Under the pieces are notes generated by a model. That model was not told the origin of the DNA and made no database searches. It saw nothing but the letters and a program-made list of their open reading frames with translations. From Ascoidea rubescens DSM 1968 (lineage: Eukaryota > Ascomycota > Saccharomycetes > Ascoideales > Ascoideaceae): a DNA stretch of 64,000 bases. Below, piece by piece: positions 11,109 to 21,455 of the stretch (position 1 is its first letter; every line of letters begins with the position of its first letter). The stretch spans positions 370,241-434,240 of the forward strand of contig NW_017962926.1 in NCBI RefSeq assembly GCF_001661345.1, in the 5' to 3' direction. Made by a program: the position numbers and the translations under genes.

Positions 11109-12060
11109 TTAAAGACTAGATGGAATGAACGTGTTCTTTAAGCTTGTTATTCCATTATCATTCAAATCAAGATATTCCAAATGATGGCTCTTATCGTTAA
11201 GCTGTATGGAAAAGCTCTCCAACTCGTTTCCATTTAAAACTCCATATATAACACTCTTAAGAATTAAAAAATGTTTCATGCTTGCCAACCTATGATGTTC
11301 CATCTGGGGTATTTTAATTGGCTAATTTAATATATATCTTCAAAGAAAACTTTTCAATCTTATATGAAAAACCAAATTTTATAACATTTTCTGGAAGATG
11401 AATGCTTTCTAAATCTTTAAATACATTATAAGGAGCAATAATTGTTGCCAATTTTTTAAACTTTCATTTTTTTCAAAAAAATAGCTGTCTAAATTGTTAT
11501 TACTTTCATTTAATATCTCAAGATTCTCTAATGCATCAAAATCATCAAAATTGTTTGGTAATCTTTGAGTTTCAATATCGCACATGTCTAAAAAAAAGCC
11601 AAAAATTTTAATGAAGTTAAACTGCCAATATCTTTAATTTTATTTCCTGCAGTATTTAAATGTCAAAGTTTGCTCAACTCGGAACATTCATTTAAATTTA
11701 AATTCAATTTTTTCACCGTTTGTTAATTCTATTATATTATTTGTTTGAAATATAATTCTAATACTCCAGCTAATTCACTAATAACATATTAGTAAATGGC
11801 TGCAAACTATAATCCAGTTTCAATTTTTGTAAATTTTTTAACTGTAATAAGGGTTCAACTTTAACAATAATATCATTAGCCAACTTTAAACTAACTAATT
11901 CAAATTCTTCTTTTATATTTTCAATACCACTTATTTTATTACTGTATATATTTTTTAGTGAGTCTCACTTCAAATGTTACACTTTTCCATTTTCAGGCAA
12001 AAACAAGGCACGTGATTTTAATAACCTAAAAAAAAATTTGTATCATTTTTCGATATTGAT
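11109..12060 (-). pseudogene. Decayed leucine-rich-repeat protein gene, copy 2 or 5' part
   Basis: A second block of LRR remnants on the same strand. The frame near 11950-11800 reads NKISGIENIKEEFELVSL and continues QLKNLQKLKLDYS. The frame at 11303-11109 reads HHLEYLDLNDNGITSLKN, which parallels IKYLDLFDNEITIIKN in the neighbouring block at about 10240-10170. The parallel suggests either two tandem copies or one long protein with internal repetition. Stops and frame changes are frequent (for example around 11330-11480). About 390 bp without clear LRRs separate the blocks (10721-11108). No function can be assigned. Confidence 0.6.
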
Positions 12061-12307
12061 AAATTTTTTTCTTTTCGAATTAGATGTTTCTTTGGTAATG
12101 TTTTCACTATCATAAACCAATTTTCTTTCCTTCAAATTCACTTTTAATTGTATGTATTCAATAGACTATCCTTTTATTATTGTGTTTTATTATGATGAGT
12201 AAATTTCTGCGTTATCGATTTGATATAGCTCAACTTTTTTCGAGTTGAGATTAGGAAACCACTTTAACAAGCTCCTGATATTTAATTAAAAAAAGCAAAC
12301 AAACAAA

Positions 12308-12341
<34 letters not shown>

Positions 12342-12688
12342 TAATTTAATTTAATTTAATTATTACAAAAGATTGAATATTTTACTAATCATAGCATTCC
12401 CTGTTAGCTTTGCTTTAAATTTATAGTCAACTTTAGAAATTATTTGAAAGCCATTTCTGTTCTTTTTTGTTTTTGTATTTCTTTTTTTATAGCTTTTTCT
12501 TTAATAAAAAAATTTTAACAGTCTAATAGTAAAACATAACTAAGCTTACAAAGACAGCGTAGTCTTGATTGTAATTACAATTATCATTATAATATAAATA
12601 TTATAAGTTCAAAAAAGTATTGTTAAAAAAATTAAAGTAAAACCTATGTAGTTCGTCAAATTATTACTTTTTTTTTTCATTCTATTTT
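12061..12688. other. AT-rich intergenic region with microsatellite
   Basis: The region contains a small hairpin (CTCAACT ... AGTTGAG, about 12228-12248), a pure ATT microsatellite of eleven units at 12308-12340 and a following TTAAT repeat. It is the downstream region of SCL1. No gene was recognised. Confidence 0.6.
12308..12340. repeat. (ATT)11 microsatellite
   Basis: Eleven uninterrupted ATT units, followed directly by a degenerate TTAAT repeat to about 12361. Non-coding. Confidence 0.95.
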
Positions 12689-13521
12689 TCAATCCTCTTC
12701 TGCAATTGAAACTAAACGCTCTTCAATTTGATCAGCTGTCAATACAAAAAATCTATCTTTAACTGCAACACCAATTTCAATATCATTTTTCTTCAATTCG
12801 GTACCTAATATATTACTTAAAATTATAATAGATTCATCTACCACTTTAATCCAATTGCCTTTGATATAGTCCTTTTTCTTAAATTTTTTCTCTAAAGCTG
12901 TTGTGATTTCATCTTGTTTAGGTCCAATCGCTGTTGCCTTTAACCCAATAAAATAACCCGCTGGATCACATTTATATAACAATGGTCCCTTTTCATCGTC
13001 AAAGGCACAGAATGTCAAAGTAACTCCCAAGGGTCTCATATATGCTCTCTGAGTGTAAATCTGGGATAAATTAGCCATTCTTTTAGCTAAAATATCACAT
13101 GGAATATCATATCCATATTTATAACGAAATTCTGCTGCCTCTGCTTTAGCTCTTAATGCTTGTGATCTGCCATCTGCAATTGATCCTGTAGCAATCATGC
13201 CAACTAATGGAGTTATTTGAAATAAATTTGATACTGTCGATGCATCTAACAATTTATCTGGCACTTTCTTTTGAGAAATCAATACAACTGAATCTTCTCC
13301 ACATATTCCAATGGCATTGATATTAGCGGCTGTTATAGCTCTAAATGCGTACTCAACTTGATATAATCTACCCTCTGGCGAGAAGATCGTAATGTGTCTG
13401 TCAAAACCTGCTGAATCTACGTTGATAAATTGAAATTAATTTTCACTGTTAGTCTCATAAAATGCCCACACGATCATCCACAATCAGCCAATTACGCCAA
13501 AAAAGATAACATACTCGACAT
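12689..13521 (-). CDS. SCL1: 20S proteasome subunit alpha-1 (two exons)
   Basis: Alpha-1 subunit (PSMA6 type) of the 20S core particle outer ring. Exon 1 is 13515-13521 (ATG TCG A), the intron is 13417-13514 (98 nt) and exon 2 is 12689-13416; together they encode 244 residues. The donor is GTATGT, the branch point is GACTAAC (13448-13454) and the acceptor is CGTAG. Splicing restores the canonical alpha-ring start [18 protein letters not shown], followed by [11 protein letters not shown]. Further family marks are [22 protein letters not shown] and [11 protein letters not shown] start at an internal codon near 13282 would remove the gate-forming N-terminus, so the spliced model is strongly preferred. 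A PACE-like element lies about 115 bp upstream of the start. Confidence 0.96.
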
Positions 13522-13886
13522 CTGTAAAAATCCTTAATGCTCAAATGAATATCAACAACAAATCTCTCAATAAAACAACAATTGTGATCTAAAGACGAAA
13601 GATGGTCCTGAATTACCCAACTGTTTTGTTAGATAGTGGCAAAGAGCTCACATTTCAAAACTACCGGCCGATTTGCGCTCGCGACCTTTGCGGGCCATCC
13701 CATGTCGGCCTTGGAGCGGTCGCTGATTAAGCGCTGACAAAGCCAAAGCCTTTTGCTCCTTCTCGTGAGTAGATATATAAAACATCATTAATTATAAACT
13801 ATAAACGATGGAAAGATAATATATCGATGCTAAAGTTGCACACACTGCAATTGCATCGCCTCTATTTGCTTGCTTCTATTTACTCG
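13522..13886. promoter_or_regulatory. SCL1 upstream region
   Basis: About 365 bp between the SCL1 start and the stop codon of the RhoGAP-like gene, both on the minus strand. It contains the PACE-like site and a locally GC-rich stretch (13660-13760) with several CGG/GCG words. No gene seen. Confidence 0.6.
13635..13643 (+). promoter_or_regulatory. PACE-like Rpn4 site (AGTGGCAAA)
   Basis: This matches the proteasome-associated control element GGTGGCAAA at eight of nine bases and lies about 115 bp upstream of the SCL1 ATG (13521). In Saccharomyces, Rpn4 binds such elements to co-regulate proteasome genes. The site is read directly; Rpn4 binding here is inferred. Confidence 0.55.
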
Positions 13887-16800
13887 CTACTGAGGTGGTT
13901 TTCTTCTTAGTGATTTTTGGGTCTTCAAAGGAATGTGATTTGGATCTGGCTCAGGATAACTTATGCTCCAACTGGCATCTCTAATCAATGTGGGATCTTG
14001 AATGTAACATTTATCAGGCAATAGATTTTTAGATTTCTGCAAAAACTCTTCTAGCTCGTTTTCATTACATTTTAGTGTACTATTCCTAATTATAGACAGA
14101 TCCAATTGATCCAATTGATCCAACTGGCCCATCTGATTTTCTTTGTTCTCTTGAATGGTCTTATTTTTAATGTTATTATCTTGTGCTGTGTGGTGGCTTG
14201 ATAAATCAAGCTTAATTTTATCATTGGAAGGCAATTCACTAACTTCATTTTTGTTGAAATCATTTTCTTTTTTTTTTTCTTCTTTTTCTTTTCCAATTTT
14301 TTCTGGTGGAAATAAAGGTAATGGTTTGAGATAACTAGCAGGTAATCCGGAAAAATCCTTTTTAGGTGTATTTCCTTGATTTGTTCTTATTTTTAAATCA
14401 AATGAATGAATTTCAGATATATTTTTCAATTTATTCTCAGACTCTCTGTTTATATCCTTTTCATTGTCAGATAAAGCCAAATCAGACTGAATATTGATAT
14501 TATTGTTATTTTTGTTTACATTTTCTTTTAAAATGTTTTTTGAATTTTCAATCAAATCCTCATTTTCCACCTCTTCAACACTTTCCGAAACTGGTGATAT
14601 TGTTGATATTTTTGCCAAAGGGGTTCGATTAATCCTTTTGTGTTGTGCATTTCCTCTTGATATAAATGGAGCCAATGCATTAATTGTTTCAGTTCTTGGA
14701 ATAATAGGATTTTCGTCCAGGGCTAAAACCATATCATCTTCATCTTTGGTTATTAAAATGGGTTTCTTTCTAACCAACGGTTCTTTTTTCTCAAGGCTTG
14801 TTTTATTTATAGAAAAAGGTAGTGTTGTTTTGCCAATCATTTTAGAATTTTCTTCGCTGTCATTGTCTTTGTTATTTCGTTTATCCTCGCCCCTTTTTAT
14901 CTCATAATTTATTTGTTCTTCAAGCTCTTTATAAGAATTTACAAAATCTTTAAAAAAAACCCCATTTCCAGTTATATTAGCTTCTAAAATTTCAATTTTC
15001 ACCGGTTCCAAAAATTTATTATCACCGTTTTGATTTTCGTGTTGTTGCTCAGATACTAATATTTTTTGGGTCCAGTTTTTATAAAGATTTTTAGATTCCA
15101 ATTCATTTGAAGTCGAAGAGGTTTTTGCTTTAATTTTTTCTGGATATATAGTTAGAGATGTTGATTCTTCAACCAATGGTGGTTCAGATTTTGATGATTT
15201 AAATAACTTTCTAAAAGGATGAGGCGATTTTCGAGTTTTTTTTGTATTACTGTTATCCAGATTATTCTTGATTAGTGAATATTTTTCTAATGAAGGAGAC
15301 TGTTGTGAATTTTTTTTTTCTGATTTTGAAAATGTTAAAAATTTTTTCAATTCAAAAGATGTTCGTGATTGAGATGTTTGAGATGACCATGGTGATGTAT
15401 TTGTAATTTCAGATTCAGAGTTTGGTATTTCAATCGGTTTGATATTTGGCTTAATAGACAGACTTAATGAGTTAGAAATTTGGGAAATAGGTTTAAAAGG
15501 TAAAGCTTGTTTCTCAAATGTTTTATTTGAAGGGCTTTTTTGGAATGTTTGATCTTGGAAATTAGTTGGCTTTTGTTCCATTGATTCTGATGGAAAATGC
15601 ATTGGCTGCATTGGTTTTGGTTTAGCTAGTTCTGGTCGAGTTATTTGTTCTGAAATTATCTTATTTGGGAATGTTTGGGGAGAATTGTTTTGAACCATTA
15701 GTTTGGGAACATTGTATGGCAGTTGATCAAAAACTTCTTTTTGATTGACTTTTTGATTGTTAGTAATTTCATTGGATGAGAGTCCATTTTTATTTGGTTG
15801 GTGAATTATGCCAACTTGGGGCATTTGTGGTAAATTTACTAAATTTCGAGTCAATTGAGGTTGGAATAATGTGTGTTGAGCTAGTGGAGCTTGAACTGGT
15901 GGAGATTGAACCGGTGGAGATTGAATCGGTCGAGATTGCATTAATGGAGGATTAATTAAATCTAAATCAGGTTTTTTTGATTCAATATTTTCTAACTTTG
16001 AATTATTTGCCTTAGAAGAGTTTTCTTTGTTAATATTATTGTTTACTTTGACCTGATTAGCATCAGAATCAACTATTTTAGATTCAATGTTTTTGGATAC
16101 AGTATCTGATTGAGATTGAACAGGATCTGAGGTTACAATTTCCTCTTTATTAAATTTTTCAGATAAATTTTCTGTTTTTGAAACTTGATGTTCTGCCTCA
16201 TTCAAATCTTTTGAAATGGTTTTTGAAAGTTCTTTTGAAAAAGTATTTGTAGGTATTGAAACAAAGTTATCAACAATAGGATAGTTTTGTCCAATTCTTT
16301 CAGATTTGTTATCAATATATTTTTCATTAGATTTGACTGTATTGTTTGGAAATTTTTTATTCTGATTATTAAATTTGGAATTTGGAAATATTTGGAAATA
16401 AACATCCGATTTAAGTTCATGTAAAATCATTTTATCAGTTTTATATTTTTTGTCATTGATTGATAAATTATAGATAAAATAACCAGAATTATCAATCAAA
16501 AGTCTTAAAAATAGAGCCTCATTTGCAGTCTGATAAGTAGTGGTTCTTTTCAGTTGGAAAAAATAGGGACCAAAAGTTTTAGAAATAATAGAGGAATTGA
16601 CCTTAGTTTTTCTAAAAACTTCTTGATAAGAATCAATTTCAGAAAATAGAGAAAAAAAATTAATTAAATATATCATTAGATGCAATTGATAGGCTGAGTA
16701 TTGCGAAACATCTTTAAGAGTAAAGTCAATGAGTTCATCTAAAATCAATTTAATTTCCGCTTTAATCTTAGAGGAATTTTCTGATTGGATAGAAAAATTG

Positions 16801-17924
16801 TGATCACTAACACTAAAAATAATTGATATATTAGAATGAATACTGCTTTCACCTAGGAAAGATAGAAAAAAGGGACATTTTTTAACTAGAATATCGCAAA
16901 ATTTTTTGAACTGTTGGTCAGAGATTAAAGGCTCGGGCAAACAAGATAGATAGTGTTTTAAAACATCGCTTGCAACATTATTTGTAATAAAGTATTCAAT
17001 TAAATTATCATCTGCAGCCCATCTCTTTATTTCTTTATTTCTCCTTCTTGGATCGTTTTGGTTTAAAAAATCCTTATTAACATTACTAAGAATTTGACTT
17101 TTATCGTTACTATGATTATGATTATTATAATCAGCAGTGGCATTGCTAATAATAGTAGTGTTATTGTGGGAAATTTTAGAAATATTATTATTATTAATAT
17201 CGTTATTATCCTCATTTTTGTTGCCATTGTTATTATAAGGAGTATAGGATTTTCTATTCCAATTATTATTTTTAAAAGATAAAGAAAATTTTTTATTGAT
17301 TGATGCAGTTGGAAGAGAGAATCTTTTGATATTGAAGTTATTTGTTGGGGATTTATCTTCAAAATAAGTATGACGACTTAATTTTTTATCGTAGTTTTGA
17401 TTACTATTTTCTGGGTTGGTTTGAGGATGTTTTCGAAGAAGTTTGACATTAGAGATTGGGTTGTTGTGATTTAAAACATTTTGATAAGTTATATTTGGAT
17501 CATTTTGGAATTGAGGCAATTGGTTTATCTGATTTGTTTGATTTTTTTGGATTATTAGGTTTGTTTGATTTGACGGATCTGTCCTAAAAATACTTTTGGG
17601 TAATTTATATTCATTATGAAGTTTCAAGGCTCTATCAGGATAATTTCGAAATAAATTAACTAAAAACTGGAGAGAGTATTCACTGCCATGGTCGATAAAT
17701 ACATTAAAGGATTCTGTGACATTGTTATTTAAAAAGTAGTTGACCAAAGATATAACGATTGATGGTAACTTCAAGCCAATCGTTGTTATGGTATCTTTAT
17801 TAGCTGAATCTATTAGATAAGGGGCCTCAATAACATAAAACCGGGAACGATTCATCTCAAACGCCTTTTCAAGAGAAGATCCAAATGGAGGATCCAAAAT
17901 TTTGCTTGATTTTAGAGATTTCAT
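13887..17924 (-). CDS. RhoGAP-domain-like protein, arginine finger missing
   Basis: A 1345-residue protein with a RhoGAP fold split by an Asn-rich insert. The first part is residues about 13-100 (PPFGSSLEKAF ... TESFNVFIDHGSEYSL). The second part is about 300-490, with VASDVLKHYLSCLPEPLIS, YQLHLMIYLINFF and SKTFGPYFFQL. The overall plan resembles the SAC7/BAG7 group or ECM25. The arginine finger of the usual IFRVSGS motif is absent: the aligned stretch is VFIDHGS with Ile77 in its place. The asparagine normally before the FGP motif is also not seen. GTPase activation is therefore doubtful, and Rho binding or scaffolding is more likely (inference). The C-terminal 850 residues are disordered, with proline-rich repeats (near 15860-15950) that could bind SH3 domains. 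Confidence 0.8.
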   Translation of the reverse strand: MKSLKSSKILDPPFGSSLEKAFEMNRSRFYVIEAPYLIDSANKDTITTIGLKLPSIVISLVNYFLNNNVTESFNVFIDHGSEYSLQFLVNLFRNYPDRALKLHNEYKLPKSIFRTDPSNQTNLIIQKNQTNQINQLPQFQNDPNITYQNVLNHNNPISNVKLLRKHPQTNPENSNQNYDKKLSRHTYFEDKSPTNNFNIKRFSLPTASINKKFSLSFKNNNWNRKSYTPYNNNGNKNEDNNDINNNNISKISHNNTTIISNATADYNNHNHSNDKSQILSNVNKDFLNQNDPRRRNKEIKRWAADDNLIEYFITNNVASDVLKHYLSCLPEPLISDQQFKKFCDILVKKCPFFLSFLGESSIHSNISIIFSVSDHNFSIQSENSSKIKAEIKLILDELIDFTLKDVSQYSAYQLHLMIYLINFFSLFSEIDSYQEVFRKTKVNSSIISKTFGPYFFQLKRTTTYQTANEALFLRLLIDNSGYFIYNLSINDKKYKTDKMILHELKSDVYFQIFPNSKFNNQNKKFPNNTVKSNEKYIDNKSERIGQNYPIVDNFVSIPTNTFSKELSKTISKDLNEAEHQVSKTENLSEKFNKEEIVTSDPVQSQSDTVSKNIESKIVDSDANQVKVNNNINKENSSKANNSKLENIESKKPDLDLINPPLMQSRPIQSPPVQSPPVQAPLAQHTLFQPQLTRNLVNLPQMPQVGIIHQPNKNGLSSNEITNNQKVNQKEVFDQLPYNVPKLMVQNNSPQTFPNKIISEQITRPELAKPKPMQPMHFPSESMEQKPTNFQDQTFQKSPSNKTFEKQALPFKPISQISNSLSLSIKPNIKPIEIPNSESEITNTSPWSSQTSQSRTSFELKKFLTFSKSEKKNSQQSPSLEKYSLIKNNLDNSNTKKTRKSPHPFRKLFKSSKSEPPLVEESTSLTIYPEKIKAKTSSTSNELESKNLYKNWTQKILVSEQQHENQNGDNKFLEPVKIEILEANITGNGVFFKDFVNSYKELEEQINYEIKRGEDKRNNKDNDSEENSKMIGKTTLPFSINKTSLEKKEPLVRKKPILITKDEDDMVLALDENPIIPRTETINALAPFISRGNAQHKRINRTPLAKISTISPVSESVEEVENEDLIENSKNILKENVNKNNNNINIQSDLALSDNEKDINRESENKLKNISEIHSFDLKIRTNQGNTPKKDFSGLPASYLKPLPLFPPEKIGKEKEEKKKENDFNKNEVSELPSNDKIKLDLSSHHTAQDNNIKNKTIQENKENQMGQLDQLDQLDLSIIRNSTLKCNENELEEFLQKSKNLLPDKCYIQDPTLIRDASWSISYPEPDPNHIPLKTQKSLRRKPPQ

Positions 17925-18444
17925 AATTATCTGATATGTTTAATACAATAACTAAGATCAAGATCAGAAACGGTTGGTTTCTCCTGGATGATGAATTTAG
18001 AAGTAATAAAATGTTGAATGAGTTAATGACAAAGGCACAAAAAAGTAGGGAATATTCTCAATTGATGAAAAATGACTAAAAAATAGCACAGCAAGCAAGG
18101 ACTAATAGTTAAAGGATTAAAAGTGAAGAATTCCTAATGGCTTTATACTAAAAACCAGAGAAAAACGGATTAAGTTGGTTAATGGATAATCCTTAAAATA
18201 GTTAAACCAGGGTTGGGGATCTGCGTCTGACTGCATAAACAGTGTTTGCAATGAATAACCAAAAACCAAGCCCTGAACTCTAATTCTTTGGGATTTTCTC
18301 CGCGGTTCCAGATAATTTTTTTATCTCCGCGAAAAAAAAGTTTTTGATTGAAATTTTTCTCTACATTAATTGCAAACTTTTATCAATTGAAAGAGATACT
18401 TGCTTGTGTTGGTTTTGGGAGCAACTGCTAATTTGATTTTGACG
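17925..18444. promoter_or_regulatory. Divergent promoter between RhoGAP-like gene and ARX1
   Basis: 520 bp shared by two divergent genes. The word TCTCCGCG occurs twice near the ARX1 side (about 18296 and 18332). An RRPE-like A/T word (GAAATTTTTC, about 18350) is present, as often found before ribosome-biogenesis genes. No RNA gene was recognised; an ATGATGA box near 17988 lacks a matching D box. Confidence 0.45.
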
Positions 18445-20118
18445 ATGGAACTAATTCAGATCAGTAAAGAAGAGAGCTCAAGGCTTCTCAAAGACAAGAA
18501 TATCTTAAATGAGGTTGTTCTTGACAAATATAGACTTGCAGGTCAAATAACTCAGACATGTTTAGACTATTTACTTAATTTAATAAGAGATTCCTATCAT
18601 TTGGCAAAAATGAATCCATTGTCTTCAACCGAGCTATGTATTCTTGGAGACTCATATTTATCCAAAGCCTTAAAAAATGTATATAGCAAAAGTTCATTGT
18701 CTGTCAGTGAAAAAGGCATCTCAATGCCTGTCACAATTCAAGTCAACGATATACTATCTGGGGTTTCTCCAGAAATAGATGATGCAAAGTCATTAAACTT
18801 ATATTTCACTCCAGGCGATATTGTTAAGATATCTTTCGGCGTTCATATTGACGGTTATACATCCAATGTTTCTCATACAATCGTAATTTATCCTCCACCT
18901 AATCCAACTCAACAGCCTTTGGATAAAAATGATATTAAACCTGCTGGTCCATTATTGGGCCCCAAGGCTGATGCAATTTGCGCTTCATACATTGCAATTG
19001 AAGCTGTAGTGTCTTTAATGGGTTTGGCTGTAGCACCCGAAAAAATTCCTAAAAGTTTCAATTCTAATAATATAAACGGAACTCTAATTAGACAATTAGT
19101 TGATAGAATTGCATCAATTTACAACTGCGTTGTTGTACCATCGTCTAAAGTGAGAAGAGTAAGAAGATTTCTTGCTGGCCAAGCTGAAGGTGTAGTTCTT
19201 GAGAAGGAGTTTAAGGGGATTGTTTGGACTGAAGCTAATCAGGAAGCTGGTTTATTAGCGAGATCTGAAAGTACAGAATTAGAAAAATATAATTTAAATG
19301 AGAAAGATAAAGAATTTCTTGTAACTCCTGGAGAAGTATATTTAATTGATATCCATATGGCACCGCTTTCTGAATTCAAGAAAGAAGTTGGGTTGGTGAC
19401 ATTAGAAGAAGTCAACAATCATGCTGGTAGTAAAGATAATAGTTTGAAATTGAGACCTTCTATTTTCCTTAGAGATTTTGCTTATTCTTATGCTTTACGT
19501 TTAAGTGCTTCGAGGAAAACTATAACAAAAATTGATCAAACATGTTCAGTGTATCCTTTCAAGATATCATATCTTTCAGATAATTTTCCAATTGATCCAA
19601 AAGGAAATCTACCCGAACAGATTAAAAAAATACAGGACGATATTAAATTGTTAAGATTGGGAATGAGCGAAATTGTTAATCATAGATTAGTAACAGAACG
19701 ACCAGTTACAGCTGGAAAATTTATACCATTAGAAGAAATTTTAAAGGCGTCGAATCCAAATGGACAAACTAGTTCAACTGTTTTACCTAATGCTTTATTA
19801 GATATTCCATTACCAAAATTAGGTATTACATCATTAAAATTGCAAAATTTAGTAAGATATGGGAAAAAAATTCCAATTGCTAGTGAATCAACAACTATCA
19901 TATTAATTAAAAATGGAAATAATTTTACTAGTGGTGGTAAAGGCGAAGTGCTAAGATTATCAGGTGGATCAAAAGTCGCCAAACCAAATTGGGTTCATAG
20001 CGATTACAGTTTAAAAGGAGAAGGAGCTGAAGAGATTGTTAATATAATAAGACTAGGTCAAGATAGTAGATTTGGAGTTAAAATTAAAGAATGTCAGCCA
20101 ATTAAAATGCAATTTTAA
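18445..20118 (+). CDS. ARX1: Ribosomal export factor ARX1
   Basis: ARX1 is a methionine-aminopeptidase-like protein without peptidase activity. It sits at the exit tunnel of pre-60S particles and helps their nuclear export. The 557-residue product begins MELIQISKEESSRLLKDKN, which aligns with the start of yeast ARX1. The frame is open another 45 bases upstream but with no ATG, so the start at 18445 is firm. Family marks are VLDKYRLAGQI, LCILGDSYL, ISMPVTI and the pita-bread strand block FTPGDIVKISFGVHIDGYTSN, followed by HTIVIYPP. Metal-ligand spacing typical of active aminopeptidases is not maintained. The C-terminus carries Gly-rich and basic segments. Confidence 0.93.
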   Translation: MELIQISKEESSRLLKDKNILNEVVLDKYRLAGQITQTCLDYLLNLIRDSYHLAKMNPLSSTELCILGDSYLSKALKNVYSKSSLSVSEKGISMPVTIQVNDILSGVSPEIDDAKSLNLYFTPGDIVKISFGVHIDGYTSNVSHTIVIYPPPNPTQQPLDKNDIKPAGPLLGPKADAICASYIAIEAVVSLMGLAVAPEKIPKSFNSNNINGTLIRQLVDRIASIYNCVVVPSSKVRRVRRFLAGQAEGVVLEKEFKGIVWTEANQEAGLLARSESTELEKYNLNEKDKEFLVTPGEVYLIDIHMAPLSEFKKEVGLVTLEEVNNHAGSKDNSLKLRPSIFLRDFAYSYALRLSASRKTITKIDQTCSVYPFKISYLSDNFPIDPKGNLPEQIKKIQDDIKLLRLGMSEIVNHRLVTERPVTAGKFIPLEEILKASNPNGQTSSTVLPNALLDIPLPKLGITSLKLQNLVRYGKKIPIASESTTIILIKNGNNFTSGGKGEVLRLSGGSKVAKPNWVHSDYSLKGEGAEEIVNIIRLGQDSRFGVKIKECQPIKMQF

Positions 20119-20278
20119 AAATTATAGATAATAGAAGATTATATATGCTCAATTGTATTATTATTCAAATGTTTATTATAAAAACAACCATACCCCCGCC
20201 ACCAAAAATTGATATTCAAATTTAATGAATATAAAATCCAGAAAAAATTACTTGAGATTAAATGTATACCTATATATG

Positions 20279-21262
20279 TTAAACTTTCTGGGCAGCAGCA
20301 ACAATGTAATCTTGAGGAATCAAGTAATTGATAGAGCCATCAAATTTTATTGATTCTAAAAGATCATTTTTTAGCATTTCTAAGATGTGTTTTGGAGAAT
20401 GATTTGCCATAAACCCAGAATGCATGTAAGTCCAAAACGAATCACTTAAATAAATTTTATAGTTTTTAAGATTACCTGATAAATTGAAAGAATTTTTGAT
20501 TTGATTGTATGGTAAACCACCAATATGTTGAACACTACCTGAAGTTTGTTTTTCAATTTTGGGCTTGTTAAAATCCTCGATCTTGTAACTATCAAGATCT
20601 TTTGAATGAATATCAATAATAATTAACCAACCATCTTTTTTTAAAAAGGTTGATAATCGATGAGTTACTTTATCTAAATCATGAAAATGATGATAACCCA
20701 AAGTACAAAGCACAACATCAAAATCGTTTTCCCTAACCAAGGATGAATCAAAATTTTCAGATACAATATCAAGGTTATAACTTTGAATGTTATAACCGGA
20801 CTCACTTAAATGTTTGCATTTCTCATTAAATAGCTCTAAAGCATCATCAGATATATCAATACCAACATATTTACTATTTTTACCAATGTTCTGAACCATC
20901 AATTGAGACACTAAACCTGTGCCACAAGCAAAATCCAATACATTAAAAGACTTGTTTGGATTGAATAGTAAATTTGAGTTTTTAGGATTTTCGTAATCTG
21001 GGACATAAAAGTCTTTATTTGAGTAGCCGAAAACTGGTAAATTTCTATCACCAAGTGATTCTGAATCTTTGTCATTCGAATGATCCAACTTTGGATGAAA
21101 GTTCACTGGATCAAAACCTAACAATAATTTTGTTAGGATATAGTGTGCCCCAGACAATTCAATGCTATGTCTATCATAGAGTTTGACCATGTCCTTGTTG
21201 AAATGTTTTTTGTTTTCCTCGATTGCATTCTGATGGTGGTTTTCGGAATTAGTTGGAATCAT
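20279..21262 (-). CDS. SAM-dependent methyltransferase, class I, target unknown
   Basis: A 327-residue protein with a class I S-adenosylmethionine-binding fold. Motif I is VLDFACGTGLVSQLM (about residues 112-126). An acidic strand, VGIDISDDALELF, would bind the ribose. Motif IV is FDVVLCTLGYHHFHDL, and KKDGWLIIIDIHSKD follows as the post-IV strand. The N-terminal 40 residues contain HFNKDMVKLYDRHSIELSG, similar to the lid helix of small-molecule methyltransferases. The substrate is not apparent; UbiE/COQ5-like or other small-molecule types are possible, but the sequence does not show the diagnostic motifs of COQ5. It is convergent with ARX1, with 160 bp between the stop codons. Confidence 0.85.
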   Translation of the reverse strand: MIPTNSENHHQNAIEENKKHFNKDMVKLYDRHSIELSGAHYILTKLLLGFDPVNFHPKLDHSNDKDSESLGDRNLPVFGYSNKDFYVPDYENPKNSNLLFNPNKSFNVLDFACGTGLVSQLMVQNIGKNSKYVGIDISDDALELFNEKCKHLSESGYNIQSYNLDIVSENFDSSLVRENDFDVVLCTLGYHHFHDLDKVTHRLSTFLKKDGWLIIIDIHSKDLDSYKIEDFNKPKIEKQTSGSVQHIGGLPYNQIKNSFNLSGNLKNYKIYLSDSFWTYMHSGFMANHSPKHILEMLKNDLLESIKFDGSINYLIPQDYIVAAAQKV

Positions 21263-21455
21263 TGTGAAAACAATCTGAATTGAAGAAGAGCTATGCGACT
21301 AGTCTAAGAGATAAAACAAATTGGTGAGACAACTTGGGGATATTATGTGACTTATATACCATTATATACTAATGGGATTTAACATCTTGATCTCAGTTTC
21401 GGTCTTTCAATTAGGTCCAAGAGCCCTATTTTGATTGTCGAAAAAGCCCTGTTGG

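Noticed and set aside
14494-14907. 137-codon + strand frame
   Set aside because: Antisense shadow of the disordered tail of the RhoGAP-like protein; hydrophobic composition is a strand effect.
17985-18080. Possible C/D snoRNA near ATGATGA at 17988
   Set aside because: No D box (CTGA) at a suitable distance.
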